DNA of 64,000 bases from DASVDE01 sp963740065 (GTDB lineage Bacteria; Actinomycetota; Thermoleophilia; Solirubrobacterales; 70-9): the NCBI GenBank assembly GCA_963740065.1, contig CAVUCS010000006.1, positions 383,141-447,140 of the forward strand, in the 5' to 3' direction. The translations under genes and the position numbers were made by a program. Below, piece after piece: positions 7,911-17,600 of the stretch (within the stretch, counting starts at the first letter, position 1; every line of letters starts with the position of its first letter). The notes under the pieces were generated by a model. That model was given only the letters and a program-made list of their open reading frames with translations. It was not told the origin of the DNA and made no database searches.

Positions 7911-8608
7911 AGGCTGCCGACAAGCAGGCATACCTCGAGGAGTACGAGCTGCTGAAGAAGAAGGGCAAGCCCTTCTTCCCCTACGCGGTGATGAAGGACT
8001 CGGCGATGGCGCTGATTGTCGTCGCTGTGATCATCGCCATGTCGCTCATCCTCGGCGCCGAGCAGGGCCCGAAGGCAGACCCGACCACGACCACCTACGT
8101 ACCGCGCCCCGAGTGGTACTTCTTCTTCCTCTTCGAGTTGCTGCGGGTGATCAAGCCGCCGGAGCTGGTCCCGATCGCGACGATCGGCATCCCGACGATC
8201 TGCATGGTCCTGCTCCTGCTTCTGCCCTTCTACGACCGCGGGCCGGAGCGCAACCCCACCCGCCGCCCGATCGCCACTACCGCCGGCTGCCTGACGATCG
8301 TCGCGATGGCCTACCTCACCTACCTCGGGGCCACCGGCGGCTCGCCGACCGAGATCGAGATGCAGGTCGCGCCGCAGTACGAAGCCGGTAAGGAGATCGT
8401 CGCCGGCTCCGGCTGTCTCGCCTGCCACAAGATTGGGGAAAACGGCAACAACGGGCCGGGCCCGGAGCTGACGCACATCGCTCAGCGGGTTCCCCGCGCG
8501 GCGATTATCCGCTCGGTTCAGATCGGGCCTGGCATCATGCCTTCCTATCGCGACCTTCCGCCCCAGAAGCTCGACGAGCTCGCCAATTTCCTCTCCTCGC
8601 TCGACTAG
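7907..8608 (+). CDS. qcrC: Menaquinol:cytochrome c reductase subunit IV fused to cytochrome c
   Basis: 233 residues. The N-terminal part is the C-terminal half of cytochrome b, with the quinol-site PEWY at 68-71 and about three membrane helices. It is fused to a one-haem cytochrome c domain with CLACH at 170-174 and a likely axial methionine in PGIMPSY near 211. This fusion is the Bacillus QcrC type and differs from the dihaem QcrC of mycobacteria. It completes a three-gene bc complex with qcrA and qcrB. The GTG start is fixed by the overlap and by the residues before the first helix. Confidence 0.92.
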   Translation: MKAADKQAYLEEYELLKKKGKPFFPYAVMKDSAMALIVVAVIIAMSLILGAEQGPKADPTTTTYVPRPEWYFFFLFELLRVIKPPELVPIATIGIPTICMVLLLLLPFYDRGPERNPTRRPIATTAGCLTIVAMAYLTYLGATGGSPTEIEMQVAPQYEAGKEIVAGSGCLACHKIGENGNNGPGPELTHIAQRVPRAAIIRSVQIGPGIMPSYRDLPPQKLDELANFLSSLD

Positions 8609-8657
8609 ATCGAGTCCCTCTCGGGATTCGGCCCAGTTCGCTGGGCAGGTCAACCGC

Positions 8658-9326
8658 ATGTTCGATCGCATCGCAGGTCGCTATGACGCGATGAACTCGG
8701 TGATGACCGCGGGCATGCACCACCGCTGGCGTGAACGTGCCGCTGACCGAGCGGAACTACATCCCGGCGACTCCGCTCTCGACGTTTGCTGTGGGACCGG
8801 TGACCTCGCCTTGGAACTTTCCGGCCGGGTCACCCCCGGCGGGCGAGTGGTCGGCTGCGACTTCTCCGAGCCGATGCTGGATCTGGCGCGGGAGAAGGCG
8901 CGCGAGCATGGAGTCGACGGCCTGCGCTTCGAGTGGGCCGACGCCCTGCAGCTTCCCTATGACGAAGGGCGCTTCGATGCTGTCACGGTCGGCTTCGGCG
9001 TCCGCAACCTGGCGGATCTGGATGCGGGCCTGCGTGAGATGACCCGGGTTCTGTCTCCCGGCGGCCGCCTGGTCATCCTCGAGATCACCCAACCCGTTCG
9101 GCCCCCACTCTCGACCTTCTACTCGCTCTGGTTCGACCGCTTGGTCCCCGTTCTGGGCACCCTGGCCGGCGACTCAGCCGCCTACTCTTACTTGCCCGAG
9201 TCCGTGCGCAGTTTTCCCAACCCGCACAGCCTCGCCGCGAAAATGGATGCGGCAGGGTTGGAGAGCATCCGCTACACGGTGTTGGCGGGAGGGATCATCG
9301 CGATCCACAGCGGCGCAAAGGCGTGA
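8658..9326 (+). CDS. menG: Demethylmenaquinone methyltransferase (UbiE/MenG family)
   Basis: 222 residues, a class I SAM methyltransferase. The N-terminal MFDRIAGRYDAMNSVM is the UbiE/MenG signature, the SAM loop is LDVCCGTGDLA near 42-52, and VGFGVRNL and EITQP are further family motifs. It methylates demethylmenaquinone in the last step of menaquinone synthesis, matching the menaquinol-using qcr complex upstream and the prenyl synthase that overlaps it by 4 nt downstream. No start codon lies in frame between ATG 8658 and the preceding gene, so the start is fairly secure. Confidence 0.92.
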   Translation: MFDRIAGRYDAMNSVMTAGMHHRWRERAADRAELHPGDSALDVCCGTGDLALELSGRVTPGGRVVGCDFSEPMLDLAREKAREHGVDGLRFEWADALQLPYDEGRFDAVTVGFGVRNLADLDAGLREMTRVLSPGGRLVILEITQPVRPPLSTFYSLWFDRLVPVLGTLAGDSAAYSYLPESVRSFPNPHSLAAKMDAAGLESIRYTVLAGGIIAIHSGAKA

Positions 9327-10285
9327 CCCGCCCCACCGCTGTTCCGCCTCCGGTCACCGCTGTCCTCGACGCATCCAGCCGTTGGCTGCCGTCCAGGCTT
9401 GGGGAGGTAGAGGGCCTGCTGAGAGAGGCGGCCGCCGGTTACGGCGAAACGCTTGCCGCGGACGCCGGAGCAACGTTGGCCGCCGGCGGTAAGCGCTTGC
9501 GCCCGTTGTTGGTCCTGCTCTGCGCCGGGCCAGATGGGGAGGAATCAGCGGTCCGCGCGGCCGCCGCGGTCGAGCTCGTTCATATGGCCACCCTCGTCCA
9601 CGACGACGTGCTCGACAATGCCCCGTTGCGCCGCGGCAAGCCCACCGTGGCCGCCACCTCCGGTCGCGATCGCGCTGTTTCGACCGGCGACTTGCTCTTC
9701 TCCCGCGCCTTTGCCCTGCTTGCCGATGTCGAAGATGAGCGCTCCATCGCGCTCTTGGCTAGAGCGTCGACCGCCCTCGCGCGTGGCGAACTGGCTCAAC
9801 GCCAAGATGCGTTCGATCTCTCGATCTCCGAGGAGCGCTACCTCGAGCGGTGTCGTCTGAAGACCGGGACGCTTTTCGAATGCGCTTGCCTGATGGGATG
9901 GGACGAAAGAGCGCTGGGGGAATTTGGTTCTCGCATCGGACTGGCCTTTCAGCTCCTCGACGATGTGCTCGACGTTGCCGGACCGCCCGAACGGACCGGC
10001 AAGGCGCGCGGCACCGACCTGCTCGATGGCACCGTAACCCTGCCCGCGATCGAGGCTTTCGCCGTCGCCCCCGAGCTCGCGGTGGACCTTCGCTCTCTTG
10101 ACTCATCCACGGCCGAAGCCCTCTGTGATCGCATCGCCGCCACCGGCGCCCTGGACAGAGTCCGGTCCCGCGCCCTGGGGATGGTCGCCAAAGCGAAAGC
10201 GCAACTGGACTCCCCGGTCTTCGATTCCGAGCAGAGACAGCTGTTGGGGCTCGTCGCCGACGGCGTCGTGCAGCGCTACAGCTAG
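9323..10285 (+). CDS. Long-chain polyprenyl diphosphate synthase (HepT-like)
   Basis: 320 residues of trans-prenyltransferase fold. The first aspartate-rich motif DDVLD is at 94-98 with the RRG that follows it, the KRLRP substrate motif at about 57-61, and the second DDVLD near 213-217. It would make the C35-C50 side chain of menaquinone from isopentenyl diphosphate. Chain length cannot be fixed from sequence. The GTG start overlaps the menG stop by 4 nt. With the HepS-like protein upstream this could be the catalytic half of a heterodimeric synthase. It converges with the zinc-ribbon gene, their ends overlapping by 4 nt. Confidence 0.9.
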   Translation: MTRPTAVPPPVTAVLDASSRWLPSRLGEVEGLLREAAAGYGETLAADAGATLAAGGKRLRPLLVLLCAGPDGEESAVRAAAAVELVHMATLVHDDVLDNAPLRRGKPTVAATSGRDRAVSTGDLLFSRAFALLADVEDERSIALLARASTALARGELAQRQDAFDLSISEERYLERCRLKTGTLFECACLMGWDERALGEFGSRIGLAFQLLDDVLDVAGPPERTGKARGTDLLDGTVTLPAIEAFAVAPELAVDLRSLDSSTAEALCDRIAATGALDRVRSRALGMVAKAKAQLDSPVFDSEQRQLLGLVADGVVQRYS

Positions 10286-10614
10286 CGCTTGAAGTCGTCG
10301 GCGCCGATCAGGTCGGCTCGCAACGCCGTGGCAAAGGACTCGACGATGTTCTCCATGCTCTCCCGTTCGAGCTCCTTAAGAACATCGGCCAGCGCCTGGG
10401 TGCCGAGATCGAGTTCCTCGTCGAAGTCGTCGATTTCCCGCTCACCGTAAACGCCGTCGCATTCCCAGCCGCACTCCGGGCAACGCCGCCAAAGCCGCCA
10501 GTACATCCGGTCCGCCGTTTGCTCCCAGCGCGTCGGCTGCACGAGCTGCGAAGCGCATTCCGGGCAGGCGTGCAGTCCGGTGGCTGATCTGGACTGGTTA
10601 CGAGCATGTCGCAT
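10282..10614 (-). CDS. Small zinc-ribbon protein of unknown function
   Basis: 110 residues. Two CPEC knuckles (near residues 17-20 and 45-48), with Trp and Arg between them, form a likely four-cysteine zinc ribbon, followed by an acidic helical tail with DDFDEELDLG. No signal peptide or membrane segment. It stands alone on the minus strand between two plus-strand operons. A nucleic-acid or protein-binding role is possible but nothing specific is visible. The 182 nt between its start and tatA contains an A/T-rich run (TTTTTTTGAAAA) and must hold both promoters. Confidence 0.75.
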   Translation of the reverse strand: MRHARNQSRSATGLHACPECASQLVQPTRWEQTADRMYWRLWRRCPECGWECDGVYGEREIDDFDEELDLGTQALADVLKELERESMENIVESFATALRADLIGADDFKR

Positions 10615-10796
10615 AGGTCACTTATCGAACCCATGAGGGGGCAAGTCCATCCGCAGTTATCCGAAATTTTTTTGAAAACCCCAGAACCAGGTAGCCGCGC
10701 TGCACTCCTCACCCTCCGTCTATGCGCCAAAAAGGAAAACGAAACGCCTAAGGCCAGAGTGATCCGATTGAGCCGGGCGACCGTTACCATGAGGCA

Positions 10797-11042
10797 ATGC
10801 CCGGAAACATCGGCCCCCTCGAGATCGTCATCGTCCTGATCATCGCCCTCGTGGTTTTCGGGCCAAAACGCTTGCCGGAGCTGGGCCGTTCCCTGGGCAA
10901 AGGGATCCGCGAGTTCAGAGGATCCATCTCCGGCAGTTCTGAGGATGAGGTGAAGCAGCCGCCGCAGGAGCTCGACGCGGGCGGAGACAAAGTGGAAGAC
11001 CGAGCCGACAAAGGCGAGACGGTCGGCCACAAGCCGACCTGA
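10797..11042 (+). CDS. tatA: Sec-independent protein translocase subunit TatA
   Basis: 81 residues. A single N-terminal membrane helix (about 7-24) is followed by the FGPKRLPELGRSLGKGI hinge and amphipathic helix, then an acidic hydrophilic tail. Length and motif fit TatA; a TatB role cannot be excluded because many actinobacteria carry two or three such paralogues. TatA forms the twin-arginine translocation pore together with TatC, encoded 9 nt downstream. Likely clients in the window include the Rieske subunit. A GAGG stands just before the start. Confidence 0.93.
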   Translation: MPGNIGPLEIVIVLIIALVVFGPKRLPELGRSLGKGIREFRGSISGSSEDEVKQPPQELDAGGDKVEDRADKGETVGHKPT

Positions 11043-11050
11043 GGCGCGGA

Positions 11051-11824
11051 ATGCCCCGCCGTCTCAAGGCGGTTTCCCATGAGGATCGCCTCACCCTCGT
11101 GGAGCACCTCGATGAGCTTCGCAACCGGCTCCTCGTCTCGCTCGCGGTGCTCACCGTAGCCGTCGCCTTCTGTTTTTGGCAAAACCATCTGCTCCTGGAG
11201 ATCGCGGCCGGCCCTCTGCCCTCAAACCACGATCAGCTGCTCACCTTCGGCGTCACGGAACCCTTCACGACGACCCTGACCGTGGTGGTCTACGGCGCGC
11301 TGATCCTCTCCCTGCCGATCCTCCTCTACCAGGCTTACGCCTATGTGCTGCCCGCCTTCAGTGCCGCTGAGCGCCGGGTCGTGCTGCCGATCATGTTGAT
11401 GGCCCCGGTCCTTTTCCTGGCCGGCGTCGCCTTCGCTTACTTCGTGGTGATGCCGGCGGCCGTCAGCTTCCTGCTCAACTTCAACAACAGTCAGTTCAAC
11501 GTCCAGGTTCGCGCTCGCGACTACTACGGGTTCTTCGCCACCACATTGCTCGCCGGCGGCATCGTCTTTCAGCTGCCGCTAGCGATCCTCGCCGTCACTC
11601 GGCTTGGAATCGTCAGCATCGACCAGCTGACCGCCAACCGCCGCTATGCCTATCTGGCGATCGCCGTGGTCGCCGCGATGCTGCCCGGTGTCGACCCGGT
11701 CTCGATGCTGATTGAGATGGTCCCCCTGCTCATCCTCTACGAGTTGAGTATCTTGCTCGCTCGCGCCTTTGGATCTCCGAAGGCGACGGGAGGAATCGCG
11801 GAGCCCTCGACTCAGGAGCGCTGA
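11051..11824 (+). CDS. tatC: Sec-independent protein translocase subunit TatC
   Basis: 257 residues with six hydrophobic helices. The N-terminal signature HLDELRNRLL, the FGVTEPFTTTL stretch and the proline-bearing helices after it are typical of TatC, the receptor for twin-arginine signal peptides. It follows tatA by 8 nt and is followed at once by the membrane TPR gene, probably in one transcript. The C-terminal tail is short and polar. Confidence 0.96.
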   Translation: MPRRLKAVSHEDRLTLVEHLDELRNRLLVSLAVLTVAVAFCFWQNHLLLEIAAGPLPSNHDQLLTFGVTEPFTTTLTVVVYGALILSLPILLYQAYAYVLPAFSAAERRVVLPIMLMAPVLFLAGVAFAYFVVMPAAVSFLLNFNNSQFNVQVRARDYYGFFATTLLAGGIVFQLPLAILAVTRLGIVSIDQLTANRRYAYLAIAVVAAMLPGVDPVSMLIEMVPLLILYELSILLARAFGSPKATGGIAEPSTQER

Positions 11825-11831
11825 CTTAGGC

Positions 11832-12616
11832 ATGGCAGATGGCGAACGTCGGATGGTTTTCGACACCAGCGGTCGGCGCAAACGCGTGGTCCAGGTCGTC
11901 TACGGATTTTTGGCGGTCATCATGGGAGCCAGCCTCTTGCTCGTCGTCGGTCCATTCAGCGTCGGAGACCTTTTCTCCACCCAGGACGCGGCTCAGAGCG
12001 CCGCCGACTCCCTCGATAAGCAAGCGACCGCGATTGAGCGCAAGCTGAGAAAGAACCCGAACAGCGAGGCGCAGCTCCTCGCCTTGACGCGCCTGCGGAT
12101 CAGCGCCGGCAACTCCCTCTCGGAGATCGACCCCGCTACCGGACAGTCGACGGTAACCCCGGAGGCGCGCCAGGAATACCAGCAGGCCGCCGACGCTTGG
12201 GACCGCTATCTGAAGGTGGCCAAGGAGCCCAGCCCTCTGGCGCTCAGCTGGCGGCGACGGCGCTGTTCAGCCTCGCCCAGACGGCGACTACCGGCGCCGA
12301 GGCAGAGGCTGACGTTAAGGCGGCGGCCCAGGCGCAGCAGATCGTCGCCGACGCCCGGCCCAACCTCGGCACGATCAGCACCCTGGCGATCTACGACTAC
12401 TACTCCTTCAAGTACAAGGAGGGCGACAGGGCGACCAAGAAAGCCGCAGCGCTCGCCACCACAAGAGCGCAGCGCAAGAGCGTCCAAAGACAACTCGCCG
12501 ACATCCGCAGACAGGCGAAGAGATTCCAGAGACAGCAGGCCCTGCTGGCCAGATTCAACAGAGGCAAGGGGAAGGAGCAACTCCAAAACCCCCTCGGCGG
12601 CCTCTCCGGCCCGTAG
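11832..12616 (+). CDS. Membrane-anchored TPR-like protein, reading frame broken by one base
   Basis: The frame from ATG 11832 encodes a basic N-terminus, one membrane helix (VVYGFLAVIMGASLLLVVG) and helices of tetratricopeptide character up to KVAKEPSP near 12235. From there the frame that begins one base earlier continues with SGAQLAATALFSLAQ and runs to the stop at 12616. One extra C in the CCC run near 12233-12235 would restore a single protein of about 261 residues. It follows tatC in the same direction and may be an outward-facing assembly factor. The frameshift is either a sequencing error or a real lesion; the function is unknown. Confidence 0.6.
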
Positions 12617-12620
12617 CGGC

Positions 12621-12721
12621 TTCACGCATTTGGGGAGTGATTGGCAAGGAAGCGGCGGGCGCCGCGTACTGCGTACGCAAGCCCGCCAATGACGCCGCCA
12701 GGCGCTTCCCAAATGCGTGAA
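12621..12721. repeat. Long inverted repeat downstream of the TPR gene
   Basis: 14-bp perfect arms (12621-12634 and 12708-12721) enclose a second, imperfect pair (GTGATTGGC and GCCAATGAC) and a GC-rich centre containing GTACTGCGTACGC. Starting 5 nt after the TPR stop and ending 2 nt before the tRNA-Lys gene on the other strand, it is placed to stop transcription from both sides. It has about the same span as family A (97 nt) but shares no clear sequence with it. Confidence 0.7.
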
Positions 12722-12722
12722 A

Positions 12723-12795
12723 TGGGCCGTGAAGGGTTCGAACCTTCGACCTTGAGATTAAGAGTCTCCTGCTCTACCAACTGAGCTAACGGCCC
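12723..12795 (-). tRNA. tRNA-Lys (anticodon CTT)
   Basis: The minus strand folds as a tRNA. The acceptor stem is GGGCCGT with ACGGCCC, the D arm has GCTC/GAGC, the seven-base anticodon loop CTCTTAA carries CTT, and the T arm is GAAGG-TTCGAAC-CCTTC. The discriminator is A and the CCA end is not encoded. The first anticodon-stem pair is a G-A mismatch; the other four pair normally. Confidence 0.95.
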
Positions 12796-12826
12796 GGGAC
12801 GGGCGATTATAGGAACCCTGGGCCGG

Positions 12827-13606
12827 CTACCGCAGAGCGAAGCAGCCCTTCATCACGGAGCCATCGACAACGGTGCCCTCGTCAAAGGTGAAGCGGCCGT
12901 GGGTCTCAAGGACGCTGTCGCTGCAGCGGGCGGAGACATAGCTCCGGCGCTTACCCGCCGCCCTGTATCGCCGCCCGATCTTGACGTCGACGTGGGTGAG
13001 GGCGCCGGTGCCGGTGCCGGGTGGGACGATCGGTGGGACGTTCAGCGTCGCTCGGTACCGGAAGCGCCCGCGTCGTCGCTCGATCGGGATCACGATCGCG
13101 AAGGTCCGCACTACGGGGTTGGTGATCTGGGCATGGGCGACAACGGTCGGGTGACCGTTCTGGCGGGGGCCGTTGAACAGGGTCAGCAGTGAGCTGACGG
13201 TTTCCGGGGGCAGACCCGCGAGGGCGACGACAGCCCCAAGATGTCCCTTTCCGACAATCGCAGCGCCGCAGGTCTCCCGCGCAATCTTCGGGCTCGCGTC
13301 TGCGACTTGGTCGGGGGAGCAACTCGATAAGCCTCCCGCGCTCAATCGCCCGTCGCGGTCGAAGTTGAGCACGGCTTGCTGTAGGGCCGGCGGCATGGCG
13401 CCGCTCCGGGTCGAGAGATCAGCGTGGCCTTGGAAGCGGATTGGCACCCGCTTCCTCAGCGGCAGCTTTTGCGGGGTGAAGCCGCCGTCCGCTTGCAGCA
13501 CCAAATCCCCGATCTTCACCTGTGCCCCGCTCGCCCCGGCGATAGGCACAACCCCGACCGCGCAAAGCGCGATCACGGCGAGTCGACTTGTCGTCGATGT
13601 CCTCAT
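12827..13606 (-). CDS. Secreted four-cysteine family protein, paralogue 1
   Basis: 259 residues with a Sec-type signal peptide (basic start, hydrophobic core to about residue 28, AGASGA). The mature part has no membrane segment and carries four cysteines in the pattern shared with four other proteins of this window: GGLSSC; ETCGAAIVGKG; SYVSARC; and GC near the C-terminus. Other shared motifs are GFTPQKLP, MPPALQQ, LTLFNGP and RFTFDEGT. The even cysteine number suggests two disulfides in a beta-rich extracellular domain. It is divergent from paralogue 2 with 129 nt between them. The family has no function known to me. Confidence 0.8.
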   Translation of the reverse strand: MRTSTTSRLAVIALCAVGVVPIAGASGAQVKIGDLVLQADGGFTPQKLPLRKRVPIRFQGHADLSTRSGAMPPALQQAVLNFDRDGRLSAGGLSSCSPDQVADASPKIARETCGAAIVGKGHLGAVVALAGLPPETVSSLLTLFNGPRQNGHPTVVAHAQITNPVVRTFAIVIPIERRRGRFRYRATLNVPPIVPPGTGTGALTHVDVKIGRRYRAAGKRRSYVSARCSDSVLETHGRFTFDEGTVVDGSVMKGCFALR

Positions 13607-13735
13607 CCTCCTCGATCCAGGCTAGCGCCCCGGAAGCTCAACCCAACCATTTTCCCCTTCTCGCGCGCTTAACCCCGGCTTTGAGCGGGCCCCTATCATG
13701 CTCACAGGGAGTTTCAAGCGGAGGAGGGGATCGCT

Positions 13736-14506
13736 GTGCGCAAGGGGAAGATCTTGGTGGGAGTGCTGCTGGCGCTGTTTGCGTTGGTGGGAACCGCAAG
13801 CGCGATCAAGCTGCGCGCCGGCGACATCTTGGTCATCGGCGACGGCGGCTTCACTCCGAAGAAGCTGCCCAAGAACAGAGACATCCCGATCGAGATCCAC
13901 GGCGGCGGCAGAATCGACACGGTCTCCGGCGCGCTGCCACCGATCCTGGACAGAATCATCTTCAGATTCGACAAGCACGGCCACGTCGAAACGCGCGGCT
14001 TGATGGTTTGCCCAAGAAGGAAGCTGGAGTTCACCGACGTGAACCGCGCGCGCAAGGCCTGTCGCGGAGCGATCGTCGGCAAGGGATACGGCAAGGCAAT
14101 CGTCGCTTTCCCCGATCAAAAATCGTTTTCGGCCGGCACCCCGATCACCCTCTTCAACGGTCCGCGCAAACACGGCAACCCGACGCTGCTCGCTCACGCC
14201 TACCTGTACCAAGAAGGAAGGCTGGGGCCAACCACCTTCATCGTCCCGATCGAGATCAAGAGAGTCCACCAGGGCCGCTACGGCTATCTGGTCGAGACGG
14301 ATATCCCGGAAATCGCCGGTGGCTACGGGATCCCCAAGGCCGGCTCGATCAGAATCGATAAAAGATGGAGGTTCAAGGGCAAGAAGCTCAGCTACGTCAA
14401 CGCGCGCTGCCCGGACAACCGACTGCAGGCCTTCGGGACGTTCACCTTCAAAGACGGCACACGCGTCAGCGGCACTTTCGCCAGACGCTGCACGATTCGG
14501 AAGTGA
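13736..14506 (+). CDS. Secreted four-cysteine family protein, paralogue 2
   Basis: 256 residues from GTG 13736, preceded by a strong GGAGGAGGGG ribosome site. A signal peptide (KGKILVGVLLALFALVGTASA) is followed by the family pattern: GGFTPKKLP, LPPILDR, GLMVC, KACRGAIVGKG, ITLFNGP, LLAHAY, SYVNARC, FTFKDGT and a final C four residues from the end. Four cysteines in all. It may be co-transcribed with the MMPL gene 139 nt downstream. Charge is strongly basic. The position beside a lipid transporter and the mce operon hints at an envelope role, which is inference only. Confidence 0.8.
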   Translation: MRKGKILVGVLLALFALVGTASAIKLRAGDILVIGDGGFTPKKLPKNRDIPIEIHGGGRIDTVSGALPPILDRIIFRFDKHGHVETRGLMVCPRRKLEFTDVNRARKACRGAIVGKGYGKAIVAFPDQKSFSAGTPITLFNGPRKHGNPTLLAHAYLYQEGRLGPTTFIVPIEIKRVHQGRYGYLVETDIPEIAGGYGIPKAGSIRIDKRWRFKGKKLSYVNARCPDNRLQAFGTFTFKDGTRVSGTFARRCTIRK

Positions 14507-14645
14507 GAGGCCGGTCGAAACTCCCTTAAGTCCGCGGCAGTCGCGAATCCGCGCAAAGCGCGCAGCCAGGAACCCTGCGTGAGGCTTAACAAAGCCTTCC
14601 ACATCTTCGGACGCGCTCCGTCCGACTGAACGGCAAACTACGAGT

Positions 14646-17600
14646 GTGCCGTCGCTGAGGAGGAGCAGGGAGGGGGAGGAACGCGCGCGCGCCGATGACG
14701 ACGGCGGGCCCCGCCACTCCGCGATGCTGCGACATCCGCGACGGGTTCTGGCGGTGGCGGGCCTGGTCGTCGCTCTCCTTGGCCTGCTCGGCCTCGGCCT
14801 CGACGACAGGCTGAGCCCGACCACGCTGGACATCTCCGGCACCTCGGCCTCCCGCGCCAACAAGCTGCTGCGGGACCATTTCGGCGACAGCGCCACGTTC
14901 CCGATCCTCCTACAGGGACCGGCCTCGGCCATCAATCGCCAAGGGCCGGAGTTGATCCGCACCCTGCGCCGCGAGAACCCCCAGGTGACCACCCTGTCTC
15001 CCTGGGATCGCGGCTCGGTCGGTCGCCTGCGACCCGGCCCGCGGCGGGCACTGATCATCGCCGACTTCCACGTCCCGGTTGGCGAGGCGGTGAAGGAGAC
15101 GGTCCCCTACTTGAACAGCACCCTGGAGGAGACGATCCATTCGCCGGTGACCGCCACCCAGACCGGCTTCGCGACGATCTCGCGCCAGATACAGGACGAG
15201 TCGATCAGCGCCAGCGAGCGCGCCGAGCTGATCGCGCTGCCAATCCTTCTGATCGTCCTCCTGCTCGTCTTCCGATCGCCGATCGCCGCGGCGATCCCAC
15301 TCGCCTTTGGCGCGATCACGGTCTTCAGCTCACGCGGTTTGTTGGTGATCCTCACCCACTGGTTCGACATCGACGCCTTCGCGCTGACCGTCTGCACGAT
15401 GATGGGCTTGGCCTTGGGGGTCGACTACGCCCTGCTGATGGTCTCCCGCTTCCGCGAGGAGCTGGCCGCAGGCGCCGACCCCGTGTCCGCAGCCGCCGTG
15501 ACGCGGGGCACCGCCGGCCGCACGACCGTCTTCGCCGGCAGCACGTTGATGCTCTCGATGGTCGTCGCGATGTTCGTCGTTCCGGGCGCCCTGCTCGTCT
15601 CTTTGGCGGCGACCGTGGCGCTGGTCGTCGCCCTCAGCGTGGTGGTCGGGGTCGTCGCAGCCCCCGCCGTCCTCGCTTTGCTCGGGCCCAACCTCGATCG
15701 CTGGCGGATCGGCTCGGCCGCGAATGGCCGCTCGCGGCTGATGACCGTTGTCCACGCGGCGCTCAGACGCCCGGCCCCCGTCGCCGCCGTGATCGGCGCC
15801 GTCGTGCTCTTTCTGGCCGCCCCGGCGCTCGCGATCAGAACTGGCCCTCTCAGCCCGGGCCAGCTCCCCTCCGATGATCCGATTCGCAAGGACTACGAGC
15901 TGATCACGGACGCGATCGGACCCGGTTACGACGCGCCCTTCGTGATCGTCGCCGCCACCAGAAGAGGGGCGATCACCGACTCGAACCGCCTCGATGTCCT
16001 CGACCGCTGGCAGAGAAAGATCGCCGACTACCCCGGCGTCCTTGCCGTGGTCGGCCCCGATCAGGTGTCAAGAGCGGTCGCTCCCCTGCGCAGATTCGGC
16101 AATGGGGTACTCGCCTCGGGAGACAACGGGCCGTTGGCCGGCGTCGGCAGGTTGGGCAGAGTCCTCGGTCGGATCACGGGTGGTGTCTCCCTCCTGCGTA
16201 GCGGCATCTCTCAGGCGGCGGCGGGCGCCGGGCTGCTGGACGACGGCACAGGACAGGCCGAGCAGGGAGCTGTGCTGCTCGCAAACGGCCTGACAGACGC
16301 GGGGGCGGGTATCTCCCAAACGATTGCCGCCGTCGACCGTCTCGCGGATGTCACCAGACAACTCGCCGCCGCTGAGCGGCAGGCCGCGCTGGGTGGGCTC
16401 GTCGTCAAGATAGGTGTCCGCGACATCGGGAGCAACCTCAGAGCCAACGGCCTGCCTCGCTCGCGCAAGCTGCAGAAATCTCTCAACGAGGAAGCCCAGT
16501 CGACGCTGCCGCGACTGATCCCTCCCGCCCAGGACGCCGAAGCTCAGTTGCAAACGGCGCTCCAGCAGCTCAATGCGATGACGGTGGGCAAAACCGACCC
16601 AAACTACGCCGCGACCCTCGCCGCTGTGCGCCAGGCCCTCGCCGCGGTCAGTGGCACCAACCCCACGACCGGCCAGCCCTACGCCGCGGACTACAACGGC
16701 CTTCCTTCGGAGTTGACCTCTCTCCAGCAGCGCCTGGGGGACGATGTCGACGAGGCCAAGCAGGTCACCGGCTGGATCGTCACCACCGCCAGCCAGTTGA
16801 ACCAACTCTCTTCCAAAGCCATACGGCTCTCGGATGGGCTCAACCAGATCTCATCGGCGGGGACCAGGCTGGCCAAGGAGTCCGCCAGATTTGCCGGGAC
16901 AACCGATGACCTCGCTGACCAACTTCTGCAAGCCTCCACGGCGGCTACCGCCCTTGCCGGCGGCATAGCCCAGCTTGGCGAAGGAACCTCGGCGTTGCAG
17001 GAGAACCTGGCGCAGGCTTACACCCGCTCCTACCCGTTGCAGTCCGGGCTTCGGCGCGCCACGGTCCGCATCGTCTCCACCGGGAACAACCTGAGACGGC
17101 AGACCGACCGCGTCCGCCGCAACACCCCGGGCATCTTCGACTCCGGCTACTTCGTGCTCTCTGCCCTGGATGGAGCCTCTCCCCCTTGCGCGAGCGCGCC
17201 AGCCAGGCGATCGACCTCGACAACGGCGGCCAGGCGGCCCAGCTGCTTGTCATCTCTCGCTACACCTTCAACACACCCGGCTCGATCGCGATCAACAGAC
17301 GCCTCGAGTCCGACGCGGCGGAGCTGGGTCGCGAGGCGGGCGTGGAAACCGGCGTCGCGGGCGGGCCGCCGACCCTCAATACCTACAGCCGCGTCGCCAG
17401 GGCAAAGTTCCCGGCGGTGATCGCCGCGATCACCCTCGCCACCTTCCTCGTTTTGATCCTCGTCCTCCGCGCCCTGCCGCTGGCCGCGATCGCGGTCGGT
17501 CTCAACCTCGCCACGGTCGGCGTCGCCTTCGGCATCCTCACCCTGCTCGGCTACGTCCCGGAAGGCTGGCCACTGGGGGGGCGGGATTACGTGGACGCCG

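Noticed and set aside
17170..17195. Programmed -1 ribosomal frameshifting in the MMPL gene at the C5 run
   Set aside because: No canonical X-XXY-YYZ slippery heptamer or downstream pseudoknot is seen, and several unrelated genes show the same homopolymer fault, so a base-calling error is simpler.
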